Both the position numbers and the translations under genes were made by a program. Source: Allochromatium humboldtianum (lineage in GTDB: Bacteria > Pseudomonadota > Gammaproteobacteria > Chromatiales > Chromatiaceae). Taken from it: DNA of 42,296 bases. Positions within the stretch are counted from its first letter, which is position 1. Each line of letters begins with the position of its first letter. The notes under the pieces were generated by a model. That model did not search any database. It saw only the letters and a list, made by a program, of their open reading frames with translations, and was not told where the DNA came from. Where the stretch lies: contig NZ_JABZEO010000022.1 of NCBI RefSeq assembly GCF_013385175.1, positions 1-42,296 of the forward strand. Direction: 5' to 3'. Below, in pieces: positions 7,250-15,947 of this stretch.

Positions 7250-9073
7250 ATGACAACCACGGATAAGACACAGATAACTCCTTGTGTTAGGAAGGCATTT
7301 CTCGTTGCACTTGGTCAACTGCGCGACGATTTCAACAATGTTAAAGTTGATATAGAGCAACGCGAGGCGACGTTAAGACGAGCTATCGACGACCTAACTC
7401 GCTCAACACTTTCAACTTCGGATACGTCAGTTACTCTAGGATTAACAGTGAATAATCCGCTGGCTATTGCCGTCAAAAACGCCAATAAAAAAATTGAAGC
7501 GAGTCTGAAAGTTTGGCAGGAAAAAATTGAACGCTATGAATGCAATACCGAGTTCCGCAAGAATTTCGGCGATTCGCTGCTGGTTTATGTCTACGGCAAA
7601 GTCAAAGCAGGGAAGAGTTCAATTGGAAATTATGTGGCCTATGGTCACGGCGACCCGGATGACGCGATCATCGAGGCGGGGTTACCGTCTCCGGAATTCT
7701 TTTTTGAGAAAGCTGCAAAAAAAAATGAACAATTAGAAACAGAAGCGACGTTAAAAGAAAGACGAAAATTTGCCGTTGATGCCTGTGAGGCAACCGCTTC
7801 TATTCAAGGATTTAAGCTGTCCGGTCTTACGTGGATTGATTCGCCTGGACTGCATTCAAAAACCGAAGTGAACGGAAAACTGGCACAAGAGTATGTTGAT
7901 GCTGCCGATTTGATTCTATATCCCATGAGTTCCAGTGCGCCAGGACGTGCCAGCGATCTAGAAGAGATTGCCAACTTGCTGCAAAATGGCAAGCGGGTTG
8001 AGGTCGTAATTACCCGCTGCGATGTCACGGAGGAAGATGAGAATGATAACGGAGAGATTTTTGAACAACTGGTCATGAAATCGAAAAAAGACCGTGACGC
8101 TCAGAGCAAGCATGTTTACGATGAAATTATCAAGATCAAACCGAAGACTTATGCAAAGGATAATGGCGAGTTAGAGGTTCTGACGGTTTCGGTTCGTTAT
8201 GCTGAAATGCACAGCAACGACCCGGTAGAACTTGAAAACAGCGGCATGACCGCACTGTTCCACAAACTCACGGCGCTCACGCAGTCAGACGGTGTGCGCT
8301 TGAAACAAGAAACCCCAATTAACAATCTGCGGGTTTTTGTCGATCATATCCGCGCTGGTGACCTTTCAGTACAAGCGTTGCGCGATGATCTTAAACCACT
8401 GGCAGACAGTATAAAACAACAACGTCAAGAATTGCAGCAGAAGCAATCCGTAGTCGTCGGACGTGTGCTAAGTGAACTTAATCCTTTAATCGATGATGCC
8501 GTGCGAAAGGAAAAAACACGACGCGATATGAAGGCGCTCGAACGTACCTGTACAGAGCATCTTCAGCGCGTTGTTGAAAAACATACTAATAAAGCACTCA
8601 ACGAGATTTTTGAAGAGACGCAAAATGCAGTTAATACCGCCGTGCGCTTTCAAGAATTTAAGGATTTACCTGCATTTCGTGACATTACTAAGGATATCGA
8701 GATTTCCAGTAAGGCTAAAGGAGGTGGATGGGGTGGTTTATTAGGCGGAGTAGCTGGTGCCGGAATTGGCTTTCTCGTTGCCGGACCAGCAGGAGCGATA
8801 GCAGGCGCTTCCATTGGTAGTGGGGTCGGCGGTGTAGCAGGTGCAAGTCTCGCAGGATCAAGAACCGAACGGATTTCTCTTGGCGATAACATGCACGACG
8901 TTCTTGTGGAAACGACGAAAATTTTTAACGAAGCAGCGGAGAAAATTGTTGCAACCGCTTTTGAAGGGATGGATCAGAATTTTCTGATGCCCATCGAGCA
9001 GCGGGCGAAGGATGTCAACTTGGCACTTGATCGTTTCATCGTCATTTTGAACCAAGAGGTTTATCCGAAATGA
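7250..9073 (+). CDS. Dynamin-like GTPase 2 with glycine-zipper membrane segment
   Basis: 607 residues. Residues 1-105 are helical; the GTPase domain has G1 GKVKAGKSS (116-124), G3 DSPG (197-200) and G4 TRCD (255-258). A long helical region follows, then at about 490-535 a Gly/Ala-rich segment (GGWGGLLGGVAGAGIGFLVA) typical of membrane-inserting glycine zippers, and a helical tail. This order (GTPase, stalk, membrane insertion, stalk) is that of bacterial dynamin-like proteins, which bind and remodel membranes. It overlaps the next GTPase gene by ATGA, so the two are probably made in equal amounts and may form a hetero-oligomer. Confidence 0.88.
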   Translation: MTTTDKTQITPCVRKAFLVALGQLRDDFNNVKVDIEQREATLRRAIDDLTRSTLSTSDTSVTLGLTVNNPLAIAVKNANKKIEASLKVWQEKIERYECNTEFRKNFGDSLLVYVYGKVKAGKSSIGNYVAYGHGDPDDAIIEAGLPSPEFFFEKAAKKNEQLETEATLKERRKFAVDACEATASIQGFKLSGLTWIDSPGLHSKTEVNGKLAQEYVDAADLILYPMSSSAPGRASDLEEIANLLQNGKRVEVVITRCDVTEEDENDNGEIFEQLVMKSKKDRDAQSKHVYDEIIKIKPKTYAKDNGELEVLTVSVRYAEMHSNDPVELENSGMTALFHKLTALTQSDGVRLKQETPINNLRVFVDHIRAGDLSVQALRDDLKPLADSIKQQRQELQQKQSVVVGRVLSELNPLIDDAVRKEKTRRDMKALERTCTEHLQRVVEKHTNKALNEIFEETQNAVNTAVRFQEFKDLPAFRDITKDIEISSKAKGGGWGGLLGGVAGAGIGFLVAGPAGAIAGASIGSGVGGVAGASLAGSRTERISLGDNMHDVLVETTKIFNEAAEKIVATAFEGMDQNFLMPIEQRAKDVNLALDRFIVILNQEVYPK

Positions 9074-10701
9074 AGACTGCGATTGGTAAAATTCAAGAGC
9101 TGCTGTATGAAGGACTGCCGATTCTGACACGTTATGCTGATGCGCTAACGATTAAGGACATTACTGATTTTGTTCAAAAACGATCTTCGGATGCAACGCC
9201 TACGGTCATGGTTTTCGGCATCTATAATGCTGGCAAAAGTACCTTGCTCAATGCCATGCTTGGCGAAGAACGCGCTGATATGGGCGATACGCCAATGACG
9301 GACAAAGTCGATCCTTATCCTTGGCGTGGTTTTACCTTGCTGGATACACCGGGAATTGATGCCCCGATCGAACATGAAGAGGTTTCACGGGCGCAGTTAG
9401 AACGCAGCGATGTTGTCCTGTTCGTTTTGAGCAATGACGGATCATTTGAAGAGTTTAAGATTTACGAGGAAATGTGCAATATTTTGTCCTCAAAAAAGCC
9501 GCTCATCGTGATCGTCAACAATAAAAGCGGGCAAACTGAAACCGACGATTCTTATCGCTATATTTATGATGCCGTTGCTCGTAATCTTCAAGAAGAAGCA
9601 GAAAAACGTGGGCTTTCTCAAGTCGCATCAGAAGTGCCGATCCTGCTCATCAATGCGAAAACCGCACTTAAAGGTCGTTTGGAAAATAAGGAAAGACTGA
9701 TCGAACACAGTCAATTACCAGTGCTGATGAATACCATCGAGGAACGGCTTAAGCAGTGCGGTGCGAATGAGGTCGCAATGACGTTACTCGGTCGGGTAAA
9801 CACGCTAGTTGAGATCGCTCTCAAGGATTTAGATCAAAAAGAAAAATCGTCAGAATCAAAGTTATTCGCTGGATTACAGGAAGCCGTGCAAGGCGAAAAA
9901 GCTCGGACGGTGACAACGATTTCTGTCGCCATCCGTCGTATAATGACCGATTTTCGCAATAGTTATCGCGTGGCTGCCGAGACGGGTGATGAAAGCCGGG
10001 CGCACGCCGTGTTTGATCATGCGATTTCCGGTATCACGCGAGAAATGGAGCGTGCGCTTGAGATTGCGAACGAGAACTTAGTTGCATTAGGTCATAGACT
10101 TGAGGCGGCGGCACTGGCGGTGAATGCTGATGCGATCGCTTTGCCGTTACAGTCTGATGATGTTTCAATCAAAAACCAAAATGATTCAAATCTGTCATTC
10201 TCGGTTGAAGATGTCATACGCAATTTGACATTTAAAATCACCCAAGAAGGTGCCCAGGAAGCGACCAAGACGGCGGTTCAGGCGACCCTCACACTCACCA
10301 AAACCTGGCTACCCAGCGTTATGAAAGGAATCGGCGTGAAGGGAATTGAAAAAATGTCGGAAAGTGCTGGTCAGGTTGTTGGAAAAACGATTCCCTGGAT
10401 TGGGCCAGCTATTAGCATTATTAGCGGCATTCGTGATTATTACAAAGCACAGGAAGCGGAACAGGCGCAAATCCGGCAGATGGAAAAACAGGCGCGAGCC
10501 TTGCGAGATGCCGTTGAACAGCAGGCCAGCAAGTTGGAAAGAGATTTTGAAGACAGTTGTCAACTGGCGATAAAAAAAGCATTTTTGCCCATCGAATCGG
10601 CAATTGCTGAAAAATCCCGCACGCTAGGCAGTCAAGAGCAGATACTCAACGAGGATCGAGCAGTGCTTGAATCAATCAAATTACGGCTGTCGCTGATTTG
10701 A
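9070..10701 (+). CDS. Dynamin-like GTPase 3
   Basis: 543 residues. G1 GIYNAGKST (50-58), the G2 region DTPMTDKV (T77), G3 DTPG (92-95) and G4 NNKSG (150-154) are all present. The rest is mainly helical, with a hydrophobic stretch near 410-455 (GKTIPWIGPAISIISGI) that could contact membrane. It is coupled to GTPase 2 by an ATGA overlap. Two or three dynamin-like proteins in one operon is the arrangement known for LeoABC of enterotoxigenic E. coli and for paired bacterial dynamins; whether this is orthologous was not testable here. The stop abuts that of a convergent small gene (10702-10941). Confidence 0.88.
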   Translation: MKTAIGKIQELLYEGLPILTRYADALTIKDITDFVQKRSSDATPTVMVFGIYNAGKSTLLNAMLGEERADMGDTPMTDKVDPYPWRGFTLLDTPGIDAPIEHEEVSRAQLERSDVVLFVLSNDGSFEEFKIYEEMCNILSSKKPLIVIVNNKSGQTETDDSYRYIYDAVARNLQEEAEKRGLSQVASEVPILLINAKTALKGRLENKERLIEHSQLPVLMNTIEERLKQCGANEVAMTLLGRVNTLVEIALKDLDQKEKSSESKLFAGLQEAVQGEKARTVTTISVAIRRIMTDFRNSYRVAAETGDESRAHAVFDHAISGITREMERALEIANENLVALGHRLEAAALAVNADAIALPLQSDDVSIKNQNDSNLSFSVEDVIRNLTFKITQEGAQEATKTAVQATLTLTKTWLPSVMKGIGVKGIEKMSESAGQVVGKTIPWIGPAISIISGIRDYYKAQEAEQAQIRQMEKQARALRDAVEQQASKLERDFEDSCQLAIKKAFLPIESAIAEKSRTLGSQEQILNEDRAVLESIKLRLSLI

Positions 10702-10941
10702 TCAGTACGTTTCATCAGTTGTCAAAACGGCTTGAGTGCGCTGCCAACGATCGACCGAATAGCGTTTAGCCTCATCAAGCTGCTTAAAATAGAAAGGCCC
10801 GCATTCATAAAGGCCAGGGAAACGAGTGGATTGGTAAATATTGCAAGGCTTGGTATGGGAGCCGAATTCACCATAAGCGCCCCAAAAAACCCGACCCAGG
10901 TAAATACCTTTTTCCCAATAGATGTCTTTCAATTTCATCAT
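10702..10941 (-). CDS. Small hypothetical protein, convergent to GTPase 3
   Basis: 79 residues, aromatic-rich (IYWEKGIYLGRVFWGAYGEF...), with Cys33 and Cys48 and no recognised family. A GAGG lies eight bases before the first of two adjacent ATG codons. Its stop is directly next to the GTPase 3 stop on the other strand (TGATCA shared junction, no gap). The even composition and start signal suggest a real gene. Confidence 0.5.
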   Translation of the reverse strand: MMKLKDIYWEKGIYLGRVFWGAYGEFGSHTKPCNIYQSTRFPGLYECGPFYFKQLDEAKRYSVDRWQRTQAVLTTDETY

Positions 10942-11028
10942 AAGACCTCAATGCCAATCACGCTACGAATGTTCCCAATGATAGCCGATGTTCAAATAGC
11001 CGCAAGTACGAATGGCCGTCTTGGAATA

Positions 11029-11733
11029 TCAGCTATCCTGATCGCTACTCGACACAGATCCACTAGCTTTCGAGCGCTTCTTGATCGCTGGTGATGGGGT
11101 CGCGTTCGACGACTTCGCCCATTCCTCCTGCATCTTGCGTAACGCCACCAATTCCCCTTCCTGACGCGCGACCTGCTCACGGGCTTGTGTTCGTTGCTCG
11201 CGTTCCTGCTGCACCTCGGTCGTCAACGTCTGCACCTGCTGATGGGCGTGTTCAAGCTGGGCTTGCAGCGTTCCAATCTGCGTCGCCTGTTGCTGCAACT
11301 CGTGACGTAACCCATCCCGTTCTTCCTGAATCTTTTGAATCTGTTGCTCCAGGGTTTCGACCGTCTGTGAAGCATCCTGGAGTTCCTGTTCCAGTGCCTG
11401 TCGGTCGTGGTGCAACTGATCCCGACCGGCTTGCAACGCCTGTTCAGCCGCTTGATGAGCCAGCGTATGGAGTTCCAACGCCAGTTCGCGCAGTTGAGCC
11501 GACCATTGAGCTTCAAGTCGATCGAGCACACCGGCGATGCCCTCGGGTAGGGGCCGCGGTTCGGGCTGGGGGACGCCCTGAGCCTGGTGCTGATCCCAGA
11601 CAGTCTTGAGGCGATTCGGAGCGCCACTCCCGATCACTTGGCGTAAGGCAAAGCCGGTCACGTTACGACCCTGTTCGACCAGGGATCGACCGGCTGCAAT
11701 GATTTCTTCATCGGTGACTTCCACGGGACGCAT
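11029..11733 (-). CDS. kfrA: KfrA-like coiled-coil DNA-binding protein
   Basis: 234 residues from the ATG at 11733 (TGAGG upstream; a GTG 16 codons earlier is possible). The N-terminal 55 residues (MRPVEVTDEEIIAAGRSL, ... GFALRQVIGSGAPNRLKTVWD) match the KfrA_N DNA-binding domain. Residues 60-215 are a long Gln/Glu-rich coiled coil. KfrA proteins of broad-host-range plasmids bind their own promoter and are linked to stable inheritance, probably as filament-like nucleoid proteins. The gene diverges from a resolvase; the 200-base gap has TAAACAAA repeats that could be its operator. Confidence 0.88.
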   Translation of the reverse strand: MRPVEVTDEEIIAAGRSLVEQGRNVTGFALRQVIGSGAPNRLKTVWDQHQAQGVPQPEPRPLPEGIAGVLDRLEAQWSAQLRELALELHTLAHQAAEQALQAGRDQLHHDRQALEQELQDASQTVETLEQQIQKIQEERDGLRHELQQQATQIGTLQAQLEHAHQQVQTLTTEVQQEREQRTQAREQVARQEGELVALRKMQEEWAKSSNATPSPAIKKRSKASGSVSSSDQDS

Positions 11734-11799
11734 GGGGCGGTTCCTCAGATCGGAGTGGGGTGTGTGTCCCAACGATAGCACACCGGATCAGACATGACA

Positions 11800-11855
11800 A
11801 ACTATTAAACAAACAAAGTCACAAATAAACAAAGTAATAAACAAACAAAACTAAC
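11800..11855. promoter_or_regulatory. TAAACAAA repeats between kfrA and resolvase genes
   Basis: TAAACAAACAAA occurs at 11806-11817 and 11838-11849, with a shorter TAAACAAAG at 11826-11834. They form an A/C-rich block in the divergent promoter region. KfrA is known to bind next to its own promoter, and serine resolvases need a res site here, so both are candidate users. Confidence 0.55.
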
Positions 11856-11945
11856 GCCCACCTTCAAGCACCGGTCAGTGATTGAAGATTTCAGCCGGTC
11901 GGCGTAGGGTTCGGAATGTGTTGTGGGATGTGGGAGACCCCCTTG

Positions 11946-12665
11946 ATGGCCACGTTCGCCTATCTGCGTGTCAGTACCGATCAGCAAACCGACTCCGGAG
12001 CCGGCCTGGAGGCGCAGTACGATGCCTGCCTGAAGGTCGCCAGTGAACTGGTCGGGGTCTATCGCGATGAAGGGGTGTCGGGATCGACCGGACTCGATAA
12101 GCGACCGGCGCTGCTGGAAGCGATCGGGGTCTTGAGTCCAGGGGATGTGCTCATGGTGGCCAAACGCGACCGATTAGGCCGAGATCCGCTGGTGGTGGCC
12201 ATGATCGAAAGTGCCGTTCAAAGGAAAGGAGCGCGGATCGTCTCAGCGGCAGGGGAGGGGACCGGTTCGGATAGTCCATCCGATATTTTGATGCGGCGCA
12301 TCATCGATGCCTTTGCCGAATATGAGCGCCTGATCATCGGGGCACGCACCAAGGCCGCGTTACGGGCCAAGAAAGTCCGTGGCGAACGTGTGGGCGGGAT
12401 TCCGTATGGGTATCAGTTAGGATCGGATGGTCGCGCCCTGATCGAGCAGCCGGAGGAACAGGCCATCAAACGGCAGGTGCAGACGTGGCATCAATCAGGA
12501 GTGAGTTACAGCGGGATTGCCAAACGCTTGAATGCCCAGGGAACGGTTCCGCGTGGTCAACGGCATTGGCATCCGCAGACGATCAAGAATATCTGTCTGT
12601 CGATTGGAGCTGAAGGAGAAAACGATGAACGATGGCGATCTGGTGCAGCGTATTGTACAAGGTAA
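11946..12665 (+). CDS. Serine recombinase (resolvase/invertase family)
   Basis: 239 residues from the ATG at 11946. The catalytic motif is YLRVSTDQQ with Ser10; GVSGST, LMVAKRDRLGR and AEYERLIIGARTKAAL follow in the expected order of the resolvase domain. After residue 150 a short DNA-binding part with a helix-turn-helix (GIAKRLNAQG) completes the protein. On plasmids such enzymes resolve multimers, helping stable inheritance. The last 14 codons overlap a short reading frame at 12625-12744 with a strong ribosome binding site. Confidence 0.92.
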   Translation: MATFAYLRVSTDQQTDSGAGLEAQYDACLKVASELVGVYRDEGVSGSTGLDKRPALLEAIGVLSPGDVLMVAKRDRLGRDPLVVAMIESAVQRKGARIVSAAGEGTGSDSPSDILMRRIIDAFAEYERLIIGARTKAALRAKKVRGERVGGIPYGYQLGSDGRALIEQPEEQAIKRQVQTWHQSGVSYSGIAKRLNAQGTVPRGQRHWHPQTIKNICLSIGAEGENDERWRSGAAYCTR

Positions 12666-12744
12666 TGTCGAGCGTCTTGTGATCCGTCGCGACAACGGCA
12701 CCGGACAGTTCGGGATTGTCGCGGAATGGGTTATACAGGGTTGA
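12625..12744 (+). CDS. 39-residue small protein overlapping the resolvase end
   Basis: ATG at 12625 is preceded by AAGGAGAAAACG, an almost ideal Shine-Dalgarno signal, inside the resolvase coding region. The peptide begins MNDGDLVQRIVQGNVERLV and ends FGIVAEWVIQG. No family recognised. The signal and the 41-base overlap suggest translation coupled to the resolvase. Confidence 0.5.
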   Translation: MNDGDLVQRIVQGNVERLVIRRDNGTGQFGIVAEWVIQG

Positions 12745-12861
12745 GCGCTTTAGCCTTACAGTAACGCAGATTTGCAGCGTTCAGCCCATGGAGGAGTTAA
12801 CCAACTTCTATCGTTGGTTTTTCGTCCTGGCCTGTGCTGTTACCGGGCCGCAGCCTAGATA

Positions 12862-13059
12862 ATGAAGCTGGAAAGTGTACATCTTTGCGTCGAATGTTCG
12901 GAAAATATCCAAAAAGTTGACCTGGGTCACGAAACGATTAGTGAAAGCGCTGCTACAATCAGCTTCCAATGCAGTCAATGCAATAGGAGTAAATGCCTTC
13001 TAAACAGCGGGATAGTATTTTGTTCTGCCTTGCACGCTTCGCGGTTCAGCGTCACTTAA
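12862..13059 (+). CDS. Possible small Cys-rich protein
   Basis: 65 codons with two CxxC pairs (C9/C12 and C37/C40), the layout of a zinc ribbon, followed by more cysteines. There is no clear ribosome binding site and the C-terminal third looks random, so this may be a decayed or chance frame. The rest of the gap from 12745 to 13154 shows nothing else clear. Confidence 0.3.
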   Translation: MKLESVHLCVECSENIQKVDLGHETISESAATISFQCSQCNRSKCLLNSGIVFCSALHASRFSVT

Positions 13060-13154
13060 TAGCGTCTTTAAGATGCAATATAAAGATGATTTGCCGTAAG
13101 CGGTGAGGAATATGTCTGAATGGATTAAAGATAGCTACAAAGAGGTTTATTACT

Positions 13155-14255
13155 ATGCCACTTCCAATTATTATCGGTGCTGCTGCTTTAGCAACGGCTG
13201 CTTATGGAGCCAAAAAAGGCTACGACGGTTATCAAAAACATTCTGAGGCAGATGAAATTGTCAAAAGTGCTAAAAGTCGCTATGAAAGAAAAAAATCCGC
13301 TTTTGATGAAAAGGAAGCAGAAACCACACTTGTTCTCGAAATGCTTGGAAAAAAAGAGTTAGAAATCGGCCAAAGCTTTGGCGAATTTAAGACATTAGCC
13401 GATAAGCTTCTTCAGCAATTGCAGGCAGATCGCCAGAATAAGCTAGAAATACGTATTCCTAAGCATGAACTTCAAAAAATTGAAAGCTATAGCTACACAG
13501 CCGCAGGCGTACTAGGCACTGTTGTCGGTGCCGGTGCAGCCGGTGCAGCGGCAGGTTTCGCTGTTTATGGTGGTGTCATGGCTTTGGGTGCCGCATCCAC
13601 AGGGACAGCGATTTCATCACTTGCAGGAGTTGCCGCGACCAACGCAACTTTAGCCGCTATTGGCGGTGGTTCGCTAGCTACAGGTGGCTTGGGAATGGCT
13701 GGTGGTACAGCTATTCTAGGTGCCGCAGTTGCTGCGCCAATATTGGCGATTGCTGGATGGGCTTATAATAGTCATGGTGAAGAGGCGCTTAAGAATGCAC
13801 ATAAAGCTGACAATGAAGTCAGCGAAGCTGTCGGAAAGCTTGGCAGGGCGATCGAGCAGTTAATTTTAACCGAGGAATATGCGCGCAAGATCAAAGGTGT
13901 ACTTTCTTCTATTTATGGTCAATTCAATCAGTACTTTGATAGCCTGAAGGAAATCGACAGTTTCTTACAAGACCTGAAAGGCCGTAATATTGATGAAGAG
14001 GCAGAGCTAGCCAAGCTCAATGATGAAATTATACGGATTATTGAAAATGGGTATGCTTTAGCGGCTATTTTAGTAGACGTTATTACAACGCCGATATTTA
14101 AGGTCAAAAAAGTCAATGGGGAAGTTCTGAAAGATGAGAACGACGTTCCGGTCATGGAAAGAGATGAAGATGATTTTATGATTGTCAACGAGACGAATTT
14201 GGACAAAGCTTTGATTAAAGCTCGATCTGATGCTGGAGGGATCGCGACGATCTGA
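13155..14255 (+). CDS. Glycine-zipper membrane protein of the second cluster
   Basis: 366 residues. An N-terminal hydrophobic helix (PLPIIIGAAALATAAYGA) leads into a charged coiled coil (residues 30-95). Then comes a long Gly/Ala-rich hydrophobic region at about 118-215 (VLGTVVGAGAAGAAAGFAVY and similar), then more helical sequence to about 300. The C-terminal part is acidic. It should insert in a membrane; the architecture, coil around a glycine zipper, recalls the membrane part of dynamin-like GTPase 2 but without any GTPase domain. First gene of an operon with 14319-15944 and 15948-16220. A GAGG lies upstream of the ATG. No known family recognised. Confidence 0.8.
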   Translation: MPLPIIIGAAALATAAYGAKKGYDGYQKHSEADEIVKSAKSRYERKKSAFDEKEAETTLVLEMLGKKELEIGQSFGEFKTLADKLLQQLQADRQNKLEIRIPKHELQKIESYSYTAAGVLGTVVGAGAAGAAAGFAVYGGVMALGAASTGTAISSLAGVAATNATLAAIGGGSLATGGLGMAGGTAILGAAVAAPILAIAGWAYNSHGEEALKNAHKADNEVSEAVGKLGRAIEQLILTEEYARKIKGVLSSIYGQFNQYFDSLKEIDSFLQDLKGRNIDEEAELAKLNDEIIRIIENGYALAAILVDVITTPIFKVKKVNGEVLKDENDVPVMERDEDDFMIVNETNLDKALIKARSDAGGIATI

Positions 14256-14270
14256 TTCTTTATTTTCATT

Positions 14271-14297
14271 AGGGGGACTAGATCCCCCTTTTCTTTA
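14271..14297 (+). terminator. Hairpin with T-rich tail inside the second cluster
   Basis: AGGGGGA (14271-14277) pairs with TCCCCCT (14283-14289) around a five-base loop, followed by TTTTCTTT. It lies between the first two genes of the cluster, so it probably acts as a partial terminator that lowers expression of the downstream genes. Confidence 0.75.
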
Positions 14298-14318
14298 TCC
14301 TATTTTGGGAGTATTAAG

Positions 14319-15944
14319 ATGCAAGCCTCAGCCGCTGAATATCCCTGGCTCGAAGAACTTGAAAAAACAGTTGTCAACAGCTTTGTCACTACTTTTGGAT
14401 TAGATTTTATTCTATTTAAAGATAAGATTGGTGGTGATGTAGATACAATCCATAATGTTCGTAAAGGAATTTGGGCCACCGATAAAGAAAAAGAAAATCA
14501 TGAAAATCGAGGCGAATACTCTTCAAAAACTTATCATACACATGAGAACTATAAAGCCACTGGAAGAAGAGATAAACAGCTACAGCAAGAAGGGAATCTT
14601 TACGATTCATACAGTGACAGTGTTATGGATCGCAATAAGCAGCGCAATCTTGATCATGTGATCAGTGCTAAGGAAATACATGATGATGCTGGGAGAGTTT
14701 TAGCAGAGCTAGACGGTTCTAACTTAGCTAACCAAGATAGCAATCTTCAAACTACATCTGAGACTATTAATAAGTCAAAAAAGCAAACGCCTATTGATCA
14801 GTACCTTGAAAAGCTACCTAATCTTATTAATACGCATGAAAAGACGCTAGACGACTATCAGCAGCGTCTTTCTAGTATGCCAAGCGATAAGCTGGAACAA
14901 AAACAAGAAATCCTTGAACTTGAAAGCAAAATTCAAAAACAAGAGGAAAAAATTAAAGAACTTAAGTCTGTTGATCCTGATGCAATGCGAGAAAGAGATC
15001 GAGTTGCCAGGGACGCATACAACCAGCAAATCGATGTTACATACTACACGAGCAGCAAATTTTTAAAGCAAACTGCCACTGCGTCTAGTTTAACTGGACT
15101 CAAGATGGGCACTCGACAAATGCTAGGTCTGATCTTGGCTGAGGTTTGGTTTGAGCTTCGTGTTCAAATTCCTATCATTTTTGAAAAAATTAAAAATAAA
15201 TTTGATTTTTCTGAATTTTTTAACAGCATTCAAGAGATATTACAAGGTATATGGCAGCGCGTTAAAGCACGATTCCAAGATTTCTTGATTGCGTTCAAGG
15301 ATGGTGTGTTTGCAGGCGTTTTCTCTAGCGTTACGACCACTGTCTTTAATATTTTTGCCACCACTCAAAAAATGGCGATCAAGATTGTTCGAGAAATGTG
15401 GGCGCATATCGTTAAAGCCATCAAATTGATTATTTTTAACCCTGAGCAACTTGGTTTTGTCGATCTCTGTAAATCTGTGGTGTCAATTCTGTCTGTGGCG
15501 GTCGCCACAGTAGTAGGAACAATGATTTACACTCAACTGCTACCATTACTCAGCTTTCCCTTTGGCAGCGAGCTAGCGGCTTTTGCCAGTGCGCTGATCA
15601 CTGGATTGATTACACTCGGACTTAATTATTTTATGATCTACAGCAAATTAGCTAAAAAAATATGGGCTTTTGCTGAATCGATTATGCCTCATGCCGATGC
15701 TGTGAATAAATTCAAAGCGATCAATGCGGAACTTGATCGTTATTTGCTTGAGTTGAGTCGGCTTGAGTTTAATTTTGACACTGTTGAATTTCATGCTTTT
15801 TCGCAAGAACTAATGTCCTGCAATACTGAAATTGAGCGTAGCCTTCTTCTGAAAGCGGAAGTGGAAAAGCGAGGTATTGAGCTTCCCTACGAAATGGGTA
15901 ACGCTAACAGTACTCGAAAGTGGTTGGCATCGTTAGTCAAGTGA
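14319..15944 (+). CDS. Large coiled-coil membrane protein
   Basis: 541 residues. Residues 1-160 are polar and charged (possible soluble domain), about 165-225 form a coiled coil (LEQKQEILELESKIQKQEEK), 250-370 are amphipathic helices, and about 385-445 hold two likely transmembrane helices (SVAVATVVGTMIYTQLLPLL; ALITGLITLGLNYFMIY). The rest is helical and acidic. No family recognised. GGGAG lies upstream of the ATG. Its stop is directly followed by the YkgJ-type gene (TGA at 15942-15944), so the two are co-translated. Together with 13155-14255 it looks like a membrane complex. Lower GC than the neighbouring recombination module. Confidence 0.8.
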   Translation: MQASAAEYPWLEELEKTVVNSFVTTFGLDFILFKDKIGGDVDTIHNVRKGIWATDKEKENHENRGEYSSKTYHTHENYKATGRRDKQLQQEGNLYDSYSDSVMDRNKQRNLDHVISAKEIHDDAGRVLAELDGSNLANQDSNLQTTSETINKSKKQTPIDQYLEKLPNLINTHEKTLDDYQQRLSSMPSDKLEQKQEILELESKIQKQEEKIKELKSVDPDAMRERDRVARDAYNQQIDVTYYTSSKFLKQTATASSLTGLKMGTRQMLGLILAEVWFELRVQIPIIFEKIKNKFDFSEFFNSIQEILQGIWQRVKARFQDFLIAFKDGVFAGVFSSVTTTVFNIFATTQKMAIKIVREMWAHIVKAIKLIIFNPEQLGFVDLCKSVVSILSVAVATVVGTMIYTQLLPLLSFPFGSELAAFASALITGLITLGLNYFMIYSKLAKKIWAFAESIMPHADAVNKFKAINAELDRYLLELSRLEFNFDTVEFHAFSQELMSCNTEIERSLLLKAEVEKRGIELPYEMGNANSTRKWLASLVK

Positions 15945-15947
15945 GTG

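Noticed and set aside
11091-11609. Plus-strand 172-codon frame opposite kfrA
   Set aside because: Shadow of the coiled-coil gene; no ribosome binding site or plausible protein features.
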